DNA of 64,000 nucleotides from Phascolomyces articulosus. Taxonomy: Eukaryota; Mucoromycota; Mucoromycetes; Mucorales; Lichtheimiaceae. The stretch spans positions 248,001 through 312,000 of the forward strand of contig JAIXMP010000009.1 in NCBI GenBank assembly GCA_025677815.1, in the 5' to 3' direction. The notes under the pieces are model-generated. The model worked only from the letters and a program-made list of their open reading frames with translations, had not been told where the DNA came from and did not search any database. Position numbers and translations under genes: made by a program. Positions 47,344-60,200 of this stretch are shown piece by piece (position 1 is the stretch's first letter; each line of letters opens with the position of its first letter).

Positions 47344-49134
47344 ATGTCCATTCAAATCGTACCTTTAGGCGCAGGTACTAATAAAAAACGCATTCATGAT
47401 ACATGAAAATAAAAAAGACAAATTTATTAAAAACCAATTATTATTTAGGACAAGATGTTGGTAGAAGTTGTGTGTTAGTGACGATCAAGGGAAAAAATAT
47501 CATGTTCGATTGCGGTAATATATATATTCACCTTTTGACGATCTATTAGGTGATTCAACTTTATATAGGAAAAAATAAAAACAAGTGATTGACTCAATTC
47601 ATGTCGAAATAATTCATTAGGCATGCATATGGGATATAATGATGCACGACGTTTTCCAGACTTTACCTATATTTCAAAAACAGGACGATTCACTGAAATC
47701 TTGGACGCAGTCATTATCACCCACTTTCACCTGGATCACTGTGGCGCGCTTCCTTTTTTTACAGAAATGTGTGGCTATGATGGACCTATTTATATGACAC
47801 ATCCTACTAAAGCTATCTGTCCAATCCTACTAGAAGATTATCGTAAAATCACAGTGGAGCGCAAAGGAGAAACCAACTTTTTTACCTCACACATGATCAA
47901 AGACTGTATGAAAAAAGTAATCCCAATCAACTTGCACGAAACAATACGCGTTGACGACGAGTTGGAAATCAAAGCATATTATGCTGGTCACGTGTTGGGA
48001 GCAGCCATGTTTTATGTACGTGTTGGTAATGAATCAGTGGTTTATACAGGCGATTACAATATGACACCCGATCGACATTTGGGTTCTGCCTGGATAGATA
48101 AAGTACGACCAGATGTTTTGATTACAGAGAGTACTTATGGCACTACTATCCGTGACTCAAAACGTTCACGTGAACGAGATTTTTTAAAGAAGGTGCACGA
48201 TTGTGTTGCCAATGGAGGAAACGTCTTGATTCCTGTATTTGCATTGGGTCGTGCTCAAGAATTATGTATCTTGATAGAATCTTATTGGGAACGTATGGGT
48301 CTTCAGGTCCCTGTATATTTCTCTGCTGGTCTGACCGAACGCGCCAACAATTATTATAAACTCTTTATTAATTGGACTAATCAAAAAGTCAAATCAACCT
48401 TTGTCGAACGCAACATGTTTGATTTCAAACATATCAAGGCATGGAATCGTACTTTACTAGATCATCAAGGTCCTATGGTTGTGTTTGCTACTCCTGGTAT
48501 GCTCAATTTGGGCACCTCACTCGAAATATTCAAACGATGGGCACCAGATCCAAAAAATATGGTCATTTTGCCAGGCTACTGTGCAGCAGGCACGGTCGGC
48601 GCAAAGGTCTTGCAAAATCAAAAGATCATTGAAGTCGATAAATTCACAAAAATTCATGTCAATCTTCAAGTACGCAACTTATCCTTTAGTGCACACGCCG
48701 ATGCTAAAGGTATCATGCAGTTGATTCGTCATTCAGAGCCACGAAATGTAGTATTGGTACATGGCGAAAAGGGTAGTATGGATTTCTTGAAGGGTAAAAT
48801 TATTAAAGAACTGGGTATTCCTTGTCATAACCCAGCCAATGGTGTCAGTATTAGTCTTAAAACTCGATTATCCATGAGTGCTACTGTTAGTTCCGAGTTA
48901 CTTCGATCATTTCTTGTGGCAGATGCAAAAAGCCGTATCAAGGCAACGGAATCCTCAGCTGTTGATACCATTGGTCCACCACGGTCTGTTCCTATCAGTG
49001 GTACTCTTGTAATGAGTCGTGATGAAACTGTTTCGAATAAAACAATGGTTAAACTTATCTCTAATGAAGAATTTGAAAGAGAATTCAACCAGCAGCAGCA
49101 ACATCAGAAGAGGAAACAGATAGAACAACAATAG
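47344..49134 (+). CDS. INTS11: Integrator complex subunit 11 (RNA endonuclease)
   Basis: Three exons (47344-47374, 47449-47514, 47621-49134) give 536 residues. The spliced start [20 protein letters not shown] and the following [18 protein letters not shown] match INTS11 rather than CPSF73. The metallo-beta-lactamase motif 2 is HFHLDHCG (His67, His69, Asp71, His72); [26 protein letters not shown] and the beta-CASP segment [10 protein letters not shown] are present. The family cleaves nascent snRNA and paused Pol II transcripts in the nucleus. The product ends soon after the region aligned with LHGTLIMKDSNFRLVS of human INTS11, so the final ~100 residues that pair with INTS9 appear absent. The end is Gln-rich ([10 protein letters not shown]). 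No plausible donor near the stop suggests a missing exon. Confidence 0.93.
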
Positions 49135-50429
49135 TCATCGCGATGATACTCTTCACCTTTTTTTATATTGCATATCTATTCATTCCCTTCATTGCATCTT
49201 TATTCCAAATGTACACTCTGTATATATCTCATTCTCTTTTTAGTTATAAACAAATTTATTAAAATAAAAAGAAATTAAAAAAAATTATTTTTTTTGTTTA
49301 TTTTACTACAATGATTTTGAATAAACCGGCTGTGAAGAGAAGACAAATGATTATGATATGATTTGATAAACTTGTGTGTGTGTGTGGTGTTTTGGTAATG
49401 AAATAAATGTATTGCTGCGCTGACAGATGATATAAAATGATAATAGTAATAGTAATAATAATGTTAGTGTTGCTGCGCGTCTTGGCAATGATAATAATAT
49501 AATATCTCTGATGATAATAAAGAGTAATGGTGCATGTCTTGGCTATAACGATAGTAATATGAATGGTATAATAATTGAATTTACTATGCATTACAAGAAG
49601 TATTAAATGTAATACATAAAAGATTTAAAAATAATCATAGAAGAAGTATCCAAAAAGGAAAGTAGTACACAATTGAATTTTACTACGACGCCACTTTCCA
49701 TTATTCGTAAAAAAAAACTGTGTTTGACCGGCTGTAAGAATCGAGTGGTACAACAATGAAGGCGTATCTTAATTAAGTAAAAGATTTTGTTGGAAAAAGG
49801 TGTTGTAATAATGATTCTTCATCATATTCGCTATGAGTAGCATGCAATACGGTTGCTATGTGGCCAAATCATCCTATTAGCTGAATTAAGAATGATCACA
49901 CTCAATTTTTTCTTAAGTGAAAAAATGAATTATTTATCTACTGGCTGTCATTGAAAATGGGTGTTCTACAGATCGGATATCAACTCATCGAGTTGAATTG
50001 CTTAAGTAGGTATTTTTTCAGTTTGGCATATAATAAAGAATACCAAAATTCGATTTTTTCGACACTTCTTAAGATACTTAAATTGTGTTGAATAGGGTAC
50101 CTAGTGTTGGGAATCATCATTCGATTGGTAAGTGATGTTCTGTTTCTTTAGTTTACCTTTTTGTATAACTATCGAGTGTATTATGATGGTTACATACCAC
50201 TTTTATCATAAGACTTATACAATTCATTGGAAGCTTTATTATTCAAAGAAAATTAACAATTTGAAACAATACCATACTGCGGAAGCGGAATTGTTTGTTC
50301 CGCAGTTGCAGTAATTCTGTGGCTTGTAAACAATTCGACTTGAACAAAACGTATCCCAAAAACTCTCTCTCTCTCTTTAACTCGCCCTAGCAACTTTTTT
50401 TTTTAGTTCCAAGACCTTTTAGATTCAAC
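49135..50429. other. Intergenic region before eIF5B
   Basis: This is 1.3 kb of AT-rich DNA. The 3' side of INTS11 is followed by imperfect TAATAGTAA-like repeats (49430-49560). The last 150 bp contain an inverted repeat and a CTCTCTCTC tract (about 50361-50377) just before the eIF5B start. Confidence 0.55.
50276..50306. promoter_or_regulatory. Inverted repeat upstream of eIF5B
   Basis: ACTGCGGAA and TTCCGCAGT form a perfect 9-bp inverted repeat with a 13-bp spacer. The inner GCGGAA of the first side is duplicated, so a CGG-N11-CCG arrangement is also present. It lies ~125 bp before the eIF5B start. Binding by a Zn2Cys6 dimer is only inferred. Confidence 0.4.
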
Positions 50430-53400
50430 ATGGGTAAAAAGAAAGGTTCCAAGCAAAAAAAGAACGATGACTATTGGTAAATATCAATATCTCCATTTTT
50501 TTCAACTAGAACTGACAAAAAATAACGCGATTCTGACACTATTTTTAATAAAAATATTTTAGGGACGAAGAGTTTGAGCAAGATGTTGCTGCTACTCAGC
50601 CTGAAGAAGATGGTGAAACTTTAGAAAAGCGTGCTCAAACATTCGATGCTTTAGCTAATCTTGATGACGATGAAGACGATGGGTAAATAGAAACAAATAG
50701 CAAGGTTTTTTTTTGGGAACTGTTTACCCTTGTTTGGTTGTTTAGGTTACTAATATCAAATATTTTATTTTAGTCTTATGGCCATGGTCAGCAAGGCGGC
50801 AAAGAATAAAGCTAAAAAGAACAAAAAGAAAAATAAGCAACCTGAACCAGAATATGAAGAGGATTTTGCTGCCACAGTCGAAGACGAACCAGAACCTGAA
50901 CCAATTCCACAACCAGCAGGAAAGAAGGGCAAAAAGAACAAAAAGAATAAACAACCTGAGCCTGAATATGCTGAAGATTTTGATGACCTCCTTGACGATG
51001 AAGCACCTATTGAAGATCTTGCACCTACACCTCCACCCACCTCTGGAAAGAAGGGCAAGAAGAATAAAAAGAATAAATTACCTGAACCTGAATACGCAGA
51101 AGATTTCTTGAGCGAAGACGAAGCCGTGGAAGCACCTATTGAAGAAGACGAATTGGAAGACGATTGGTCGAATGATGCTAAAAAGAACAAAAAGAACAAT
51201 AAAAAACAACAACAGGAAGCAGTGCCCGAAGAACCTACACGTATCTTGTCCAAAAAGGAAAAGGAGCGTTTAAAGAAGGAACGCCAAAAGGAAGCCAAAC
51301 GTTTAGCTAATATTGAAAAGAAGAAACAAGAGCCTACTAAAAAGAAGGATGAACCAGCAAAGACTGAACCCAAGAAGGAACCAGAGCCTGTTGCTGCTCC
51401 AACTCCTCCACCTCCTGCTGCTGGTGGTAAAAAGGGCAAGAAGGGTCCAGCTGGTGTTGCTGCTTTGCGTGTACGTAACATTTTTATTCTTGAGCCATTG
51501 AAGAACGGTTGCCGTTAAGGTTATATATGGGTTTATCTACAGAAATACTAAACATGAAATTTATCAAAATTCAACTGAATATATAGAAAATGTTGGAAGC
51601 CCAGAAGATTGCTGAAGAGGAAGCTGCTCGTAAGGCAGAAGAGGAACGCAAGCGAATTGAAGAGGAAGAGCGATTAGCTGCTGAAGAAGAAGAACGTAAG
51701 GCCGAAGCCAAGCGTCTTAAGAAGGAAAAGGAAGCTGTGAGTATTACTTTAATTTACCAAGATCTGTTATAGTCTATGAATTAGGTATTTATCGATTATA
51801 TCCTATCTGTATATAAATAATCTAGGCCAAGAAGGAACAATTACGTAAGGAAGGCAAACTCTTGACCAAAGCACAAAAGGAAGCTCAACGTAAGGCACAA
51901 CTTCGTCATGAACAAATGTTGGCATCGGGTCAAGTCCAAGTTGCTGCTCTTCAAGGCGATGCTGGGCAAAAGAAGAAGCCAGTATATACTGTCAAGAAGA
52001 AGAAGAAACCCAATAAAGAAGAAATTGAGCGTAAGAAGCGTGAAGAAGAAGAAGAAGAAAAGAAACGACTAGAAGAAGAAGCACGAAGGAAGAAGGAGGA
52101 GGAAGAAGCAGTGGCTAAGAAGAAACAAGAGGAGGAAGAATGTAAGTTTGCTTTTCTTGTTATCATGCGAGTTATATATACCGTTGTAATTTTATGGAAA
52201 TATTGATGATATTCCTATTAATTTATATATAATTAGCTGATGACGATGATTGGGAAAAGGCAGCTGATACTACTGACGAAGAAGATGCTGGCAAATCCGA
52301 TGAAAAGGTCAAGGATGATTGGGAAGATTCTTCTGAAGAAGAGGAGGAAGCTCCTGCGAAGAAGGAAACTCCTCCCAAAAAGGGAGCTGCTAAGAAGAAG
52401 GATGAAAGTGAATCTGAAGAAGATTCAGACGATAAAAGCTGGGATGATAGTGATGAAGATAGTTCTGATGAAGAGCTATCTCCTGCCCAACGTGAAGAAT
52501 TGAGACGTAAGGAAGAAGCTCAAGCACGTCGTCTTCAACGTCAAAAGGATGCTATGGCAGCTCGTTCCAAGGATGATCTTCGATCCCCTATTTGCTGTAT
52601 TCTTGGTCACGTCGATACTGGTAAGCACCTTTTTCATTTATATTATTGAGGGAATTGTTGGACTGGATAAGAAAAAATGGAATTTCTAATGATTTCACCT
52701 CTTCTTTTTAGGTAAAACCAAACTTCTTGACAAGATTCGTCAAACAAACGTCCAAGAAGGTGAAGCTGGTGGTATTACCCAACAAATTGGTGCTACTTAC
52801 TTCCCTGCAGATGCCATCCGTGAAAAGACTGCTATCTTGGGTAAGGATCGAGTTGAAGAAGTCAAGGTACCAGGTTTGCTCGTCATTGATACGCCAGGTC
52901 ACGAGTCTTTCACCAACTTGAGAAGCAGAGGTAGTTCGTTGTGTAACATTGCTATTTTGGTCGTTGATATCATGCACGGTCTTGAACAACAAACACTTGA
53001 ATCTATCCGTTTGTTGCGTGATCGTAAGACACCTTTCATTGTTGCATTGAACAAAATTGATCGTCTTTTCCAATGGAACTCCATCCCCAACAACTCTTTC
53101 CAAGCCTCTTTGGCCAAACAAAAGAAATCCGTACGACAAGAATTCGAAACTCGTTTGGAAAAGACTATGTTGCTCTTTGCCGAACAAGGTTTGAACGCAG
53201 CTCTTTATTACAAGAATCCTAATTTTGCCAAGTACGTCTCTTTGGTCCCAACCTCTGCTGTTACTGGTGAAGGTGTCCCTGATTTGTTGAACTTGTTAGT
53301 CAACTTGACCCAAACACGTATGAGCAACCAATTGATGTATGTCACTGAACTTGAATGTACCGTTTTGGAAGTCAAGGTGATCGAAGGTCTTGGTACAACC

Positions 53401-54474
53401 ATTGATGTTGTTCTTGTCAATGGTTGGTTGCATGAAGGTGACAAGATTGTGGTGTGTGGTTTGAACGGACCAATTGTGACACAGGTCCGTGCACTGTTGA
53501 CACCTCAACCTATGCGTGAATTACGTATCAAGTCACAATATGTCCACCACAAATCTGTTAAAGCTGCTTTGGGTGTTAAGATTTCTGCCCCTGATCTTGA
53601 TAAGGCCATTGCTGGCTCCCGTTTGCTTGTGGTCGGTCCTGATGATGATGAAGAAGACTTGAAGGAAGAAGTCATGTCCGATTTGACTGATTTGATGAGC
53701 ACTATTGATCGTCAAGGTCATGGTGTCTGGGTCCAAGCCTCCACTCTTGGTTCACTTGAAGCTCTTTTAGAATTCTTGCGTGTCAGCAAGATTCCTGTCT
53801 CTGGCATCAACATCGGTCCTGTTCACAGAAAAGATGTTATCAAGGCTAGTGTAATGGTAGAAAAGGCAAAGGAATATGCTGTGATGCTTTGTTTCGATGT
53901 CAAGGTTGAAAAGGAAGCAGAAGAACTTGCCGAAGAATTGGGCATGAAGGTATTCAAGGCCGATATTATTTATCACTTGTTTGATCGATTCGTAGAATAT
54001 AGCAATAGCATGATGGAAGCCAAACGTAAGGAACAAGCTGGTTCTGCTGTTTTCCCTTGTATTCTCAAGATGGTGCCTGGTGCTATCTTTATGAAGAAGA
54101 ACCCTGTTGTCATGGGTGTAGACATTGTAGAAGGTCAATTACGTATTGGTACCCCCATTTGTGTTGTTCGACCTAATGCTGAAGGTGTACGTGAAATCAT
54201 AACCATTGGTAAGGTCACTTCCATTGAAAAGGATCACAAAACTCTTGATGTAGTCAAGAAGGGATCTGGTGGCGCTGGTGTCGCTATCAAGATTGAGCAA
54301 CCTGTTCATGAGAATCCAAAGACCTACGGTCGTCACTTTGATGATAAAGATGAGTATTACAGTAGAATTACCCGTAATTCAATTGATATTTTGAAGGAAT
54401 CCTTCCGTAAGGATATGGCTAAAGAAGATTGGGCACTTGTTGTTAAGCTTAAGAAGATTTTGAATGTAGACTAA
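50430..54474 (+). CDS. FUN12: Translation initiation factor eIF5B (GTPase)
   Basis: Seven exons (50430-50476, 50563-50682, 50774-51470, 51587-51736, 51826-52141, 52237-52620, 52712-54474) give 1158 residues. The first ~540 residues are charged and disordered: [16 protein letters not shown], then three repeats around [12 protein letters not shown], then long Lys/Glu helices ([18 protein letters not shown]). The GTPase domain begins with [19 protein letters not shown] (split by the last intron after DTG), with DTPGHESF near residue 631 and NKID near 685. The beta-barrel and C-terminal domains follow to residue 1158. eIF5B catalyses 60S joining and release of initiation factors, with eIF1A. The domain order and length fit fungal and animal eIF5B. 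Confidence 0.96.
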
Positions 54475-57269
54475 AAAAACCACAACCACCACCCTTCACA
54501 ATTCTACACTAACATTTGCCCCATCTCAAAAAACATTGTTTTTATATATACTCTCAGCACATCAATACATCTTTATTTCCTAAAGCATCACAAATTTATC
54601 AAACCATACCAATAATCACTTGTCTTCTCTTTACAACTCGTTTACTCAAATCATTGTATTAATGAAATAAAAAACCAACAACTTCACTTCTCATTTATAA
54701 GCTTTTAATTTTAAAATATACGTACTAGCTACCAATATATAAACACTTATTAAGCACCAATCTCTAATGGTTACAGCATATCCAAATTTACCATACTAAC
54801 TCAAATACTACATAGTCGCCAGAGATATTCGCAATTCCAATAGCATGAAATATATATAGCAGGGACAGCAAAACCACTGGTTAACTATTAAGTACTTAAA
54901 TGTACATTGTTATATACTTAGTAAATGATGCTGCACTTGATTAGCTATCTACAGTAATTAAAATGCTTTATGTTGATGGACTGTAAATGTGCATGGGCTT
55001 TAACTCCGAGGGTGAATATATTACCGAGTCATGTACCACAAAAAATTGTTATAGAGTAGGTGCAAGCAAATTTCCGCCTTGGTTGATTTGGTGTTGGTTT
55101 AGAAGATGAGCTTTTTACTACAAAACTTTGGGGGGGGGGAAGGATTTGTCGTCCAGGCTAGATTCCAATTCCATGTCCACTTTATTCTAAGCTGCTTCTG
55201 TCTCTTTAATAATCACTTTACCAAGAGCAGCTATCTCCAACATATTTGACATTCGAGCAGTATAATCGACTATTGAGGAAGGATATTTCCAGGACTTTCA
55301 CCGGGGCAGATCAGATAGGCTACTTAAGCACATATAGGCTGAAATTTGTTATAAGGCCATATAGATTACATAGGAGACTTGTATATATATGTGTGTGTGT
55401 GTGTGTGATGTAGATGAGTATATGCTATTTTGGCCAATATAGGCAGATTAGTAAAGCTATCATATAGACCTAGTTATATTTAGGAATAGGATAGTACTAT
55501 AACTAGTAGAATTAATAAATATTAAAATGCCTTTGAATGGCATTAACACAATTTTCTACTATAAAACCACATCTATTGAATATTTAGGCACGTATAAAAT
55601 AACGGGTTACAAAACATGAGAATACATTCTGTCAGCCTAGATAAACTAACCACTCTTACACTATTATGTAGTCAGTTTTCCTTTCATATTTAGTAAACTA
55701 GAATCCTCTTTTTTTTCTACGTACGACGTATTAGAAGAAAATGGAAAAAAGGGGACATGTAAATTTTATATGATTTTGGTGGATTGATCTGAAAACAGAG
55801 GAGAAAATAGAGGATTGGGAAAAAGTGGGGAGGAAAACTAATGTAGGGATTCACTTAGAGAGCGAAAAGGATACTCAGGCCTTTATTAAAGGACCGTTCT
55901 AAATAACAAATCCTGAGCCTGGATTAAATCATGAATTGTTAGAGAGAATACCTGAAGTTGAAATTACCTAGTGATAGCATGATGTTTCATAAACGAAGGT
56001 GAATGCATAGCATATGTCTGTCAAGATTTGCTCCATCTAGTCGAGACACCGTGTACCCACTCCCCCCTCCAAAAAATAAATTACAATATACATACACTCG
56101 TTAACTTCACTCCCATTAGTTGCATGCCTCTTGGTTTTCGACGTTCTTTCAGATAAGTAGCCCAATTTAAAATATGTAGATATTTCTTGGGAATAAATGA
56201 AATTTACTCCATATAGTTATGCTGTGTCTATTACTCCTCACTTTCTTTTTCCTTGCATCTTTTACTGTGTATGTGCTTTTACTTTTTGCTCATGCATAGT
56301 CCGTTTGGCTTTTGCTAAAGGTTGGAATCCGTCAAACATATTATTATTTGTCAAAATGTACAGAGAGACCCCCCTTTTTTATCCTTATTTGAAAACTTTA
56401 ATGCCTTTACTGATGATTCCAAGAAATCGACTTGAATGCTTTATCTTTTTACATTTCGAAAAACAAAGGATATAGAGAGTATTAGTTATATATCCATATA
56501 TTATATCATTTTACTACGACTATGAATTATTATATATACTCGTCTGCATACCTGCGAATACAATAGTATCGGTTTTGTAATCAAGTACTAGTTCTTTCAC
56601 TTCTGTGTACAGTATTTTTGTTACGAGCGCCTCTATTTCGAATACCCAATACGTATTGTACGTATAATACAGATGGTCGAATGAATCCAACACATAGGTA
56701 GAGCATATCATATCCTTCATAGGCTAATTATATAAAAAAAACAACTTTGTGCTACATAATTCATTACAGAGGGAAAAAGGAAGAAAAAATCATATATACT
56801 GTAATAGATAGTACAAAGAAAAGCATATTTACGAGGAAACAAAAAAATAAAATAAAATAAACTAATTAAAATAGTCAAATGATTGTTGTGTTTTTTAAGT
56901 AATATAAAATGAGTTGATTTTGTGTGGTTGTGCGGTGTTAGGGACGTAGTGGTAATAAAAAAGTAGTAGTGTATGTTTTTGATATATAGAGTAGCGTAAA
57001 TAAGATTGGGAGTACAGTAGATAGTACTAAGTAAGAGAGGGAGAAGAAGAAGATATGCATGATAAAAAAAACAAGTTCATTGTTGAGAATAATATAAATA
57101 ATAATATAGAAACAAAAAAAGTCAAAAAAAAGAAGAAAGTGTAAATAACAAAAAACGAAAGGGAATTTTCGTCCATTTTCTCATCGTCAACTTGTTGTAT
57201 AAAAACGCATATAATATAGAATTGAATGAAAGGGATGGGAGAAAAGGGGGTGGTAATATATATAAGAGT
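54475..57269. other. Convergent intergenic desert, eIF5B to kinesin-3
   Basis: In 2.8 kb of AT-rich DNA no gene is recognised. A (GT)n run sits near 55389-55408 and a run of G near 55130-55139. The first 100 bp after eIF5B are unusually C/A-rich, as in some strongly expressed 3' UTRs. Open frames at 56197-56475 (plus) and 56520-56720 (minus) have no recognisable domain. Confidence 0.5.
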
Positions 57270-60200
57270 TTATAAAGTGTCATTCTTGAGTTTCTCAATA
57301 GGAAACATTTGATCAATCTTTGATATCCAATCTATCATATCTGCTCTTGATGAGGCTTGTAATGTATATGCATTGTTATTGGTATAAAGAGCAAATACAT
57401 TAGTTCGCTATAATGTAAATAAAATTGTGTTAGTATACAATGGAATTCATCATCATCATTTTTTTTAAAAAAAAGTTCATACCTCTATCATTTGTTCCAA
57501 GGCTCGGTTATAGTCTATGCGGACAGAAGATACATTGATAACACCTTGTTCATCAGTTTCGGTGTGGTTTGTGTATATATAAATATAAGGTCTTCGGATA
57601 ACAAGCCATCGCTTGACCCATTTATCATGGACAGCACTTTCTTGGTATGTTAAATATCCGCGTTTCGAAACATTATCACTAGAATAATAATAACAACGGT
57701 GATTGTAAGTCCATTTCAGATAGATTGAGAGAGAGTTTCTCTTTTACTGCATTGTATTCCCCCTCAAACTAAAAAAAAAATAGGTACCTTTGTGTGACAA
57801 GTTTAACTTCAGCAAGTAATTTGGATGAACCGCGTAATTCTTGTCTAGCATCCAAATCAGGCATGCCGGGTATAGGTGGGTCTTGGCTAATGACAATCTA
57901 AAAAAAACCACCAGACAGAGTATGTTAAAAATAAATTTCACACATCTTTTTTGAATGAATGAGATATTACCTCTTTACGAGAACCCAATCGTTGTTTCCA
58001 TAAACCAAGGACACGTTTGGCCAATTCGGTTTGTTCTTCACTTAATATATCTGAATCTACATGATTGGATGGTTTCGATACAGTCGATGTTTCACTCTTG
58101 CCATTAATTGCACCGTTGCTTGTTTGCGATCGTGCGGCATGTAGCGTCAACACTTGGGATGTGAAAGCCACTTGTTCTTTACGTCGAATACGTTCTCGAA
58201 TATGTTTGTAATCATTGACCAAAGAGACTCCTCGAGGTCGCCATGAACCCAAATATTCTTCACCGCGAACATATTTCGAAGCCGTATTGAGTCGCCATAA
58301 CTGACTCAATCGTCGGGTCATGGGCGGACGCAAATTGATCAAAAAGATACCACTGCATTTAGGCAATTGTTTATCAGATCCCAGCAATTTACGTAATCGA
58401 CTTTTACTTGTGGAAGAATCACGACCTTGAATCTGTACAGCAATATCCATACTAAATTGGATAGGTTTGGAACACTTGTCGGCTTCAATTTCCCATTTCA
58501 AATTTAATAAAATACGACTGTTGGTGGCAGTGATACGGTTTAAGAATAAACATTCATGTTGGGAACTATCCCAAGCACCTTGGGCTGTCAATTGACTTGT
58601 ACCATCATTGTTGTATACGACACTTTGTTGTTGCGATAATAATTTAATGGATATATCGTCATGTGCTGGTGCATCAATGATACGACCCTTGGGATCCAAT
58701 AATCGCACACGACCAATAGATGCTTTGAAAATACGATTCCATTCGAATTGTCGACCAGAGGTATGAGATAAGGTGAAACAAATACGACGTTGAAGGCCTT
58801 GTCGTAAAGTAAAAACGCCCCGGTCCAAGGCATTTTGTGCTGTCACAGGGACAGGTATATAATCACCATTCGGTGCCAATTCGCATACTTGAACCCAAGT
58901 CACCACATCATGACGTTCAGCAGCTAATAGCTCTTCTTCTGAACGTCGCTCCAATGAACTACCGTTGGATGTACTGTGACTAGAATGGGTCGAAGTTTGA
59001 TCTGACGATGGACTGCTTCTATTACTACTACTGCTATTATTGCTATCCGTCGTAGATGAGGCTGCTGTTGCTCCGTTGGTATGCTGGCTAGCTGCTAAAA
59101 GATCGGCAAGACGAGGTTTTTCACGTTGATCGTCCCATCGTTCAAATTGGGACAATGCACGTGATTGTGCCAATCCATACACTTCAAATGAGATCATGCC
59201 ACGTTCTAAGACATCCATGACATTTTGCGTCACGACCAACGATAAAGTTTGACTATGGTCCAATTGAATGGTGGAACCATTGCCAAAGCCGCTTACTGGA
59301 TCGGTTGCAAATATTTTCTCTGTAGTAGAATGGGCTGGGATACCACCAAAAGACGATAATTTGAATTGAACATGGGCTTCTGTATATTCAGTTTCGTTTA
59401 ATCCACTCATTTCCAAAAGTCGCACTTCAAATAAAAGTTGTTGACCGACTTTAAGTGAGAATCCATCGTCGTCCGAATCGTCTAATTCGTGATCGGATAA
59501 AGGTTGACGTGCTTCTGGTCCCTTGATGGCAACAGAACGTGCAATAGGTGATATTAATACGCGTAGCATACCCTTGATTTGTCCTGTGGAACGACAGATA
59601 ATCTCGACACAACTTTCATAAGGTTGTTGTAATGCCAAGTTACGAATGGAGGTTGCAGCGCTACCAATAAAGGTATACTTGGGACATGGGTTTTCAAAAA
59701 AGGGATCTTCCCAATTGAAATGCGATCGATACATGGGTCTATCAATAAAATTGTACAGGTTGCGCATTTTATGGAGTCGCATCTTGAGTTTTTCCAAAGA
59801 CCAGACATACACGACTTGATGTTTTCGATCAATGACACGAACACCAATACATGGTTTTGGAGTAGAGATCAAAGTGGTATCTTCATCTGTTTCAAATTGA
59901 TGTAATGCAGATGTTGTTTCCCAATACGACATGGGATTCGAAAATTGACCATCTTCAATAATGGCAAATTGATACAAAATGTCTTTTCCAAGTTCACGTG
60001 AAATGATATTAGCTTCCTTCAGCATAACCGCATTGGTAAGTACCACTTCTGCCATGGTGACATAACGTAATTGTCTCCATTTCTTGGTAATTTTTTGCAT
60101 CAGTGCAAATTGTTGTTGAGAATATCCATTGCTATCCAATTGATGTTGTGAAAATTGACGTGACATACGATTGATTTTGGCCTCGTAGATACGTTTTTGA

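Noticed and set aside
50765..51481. Long antisense ORF (238 codons) opposite eIF5B
   Set aside because: It mirrors the Lys/Glu/Pro repeats of eIF5B and reads as Ser/Phe/Gly-rich low complexity. No start, splice or domain evidence supports it.
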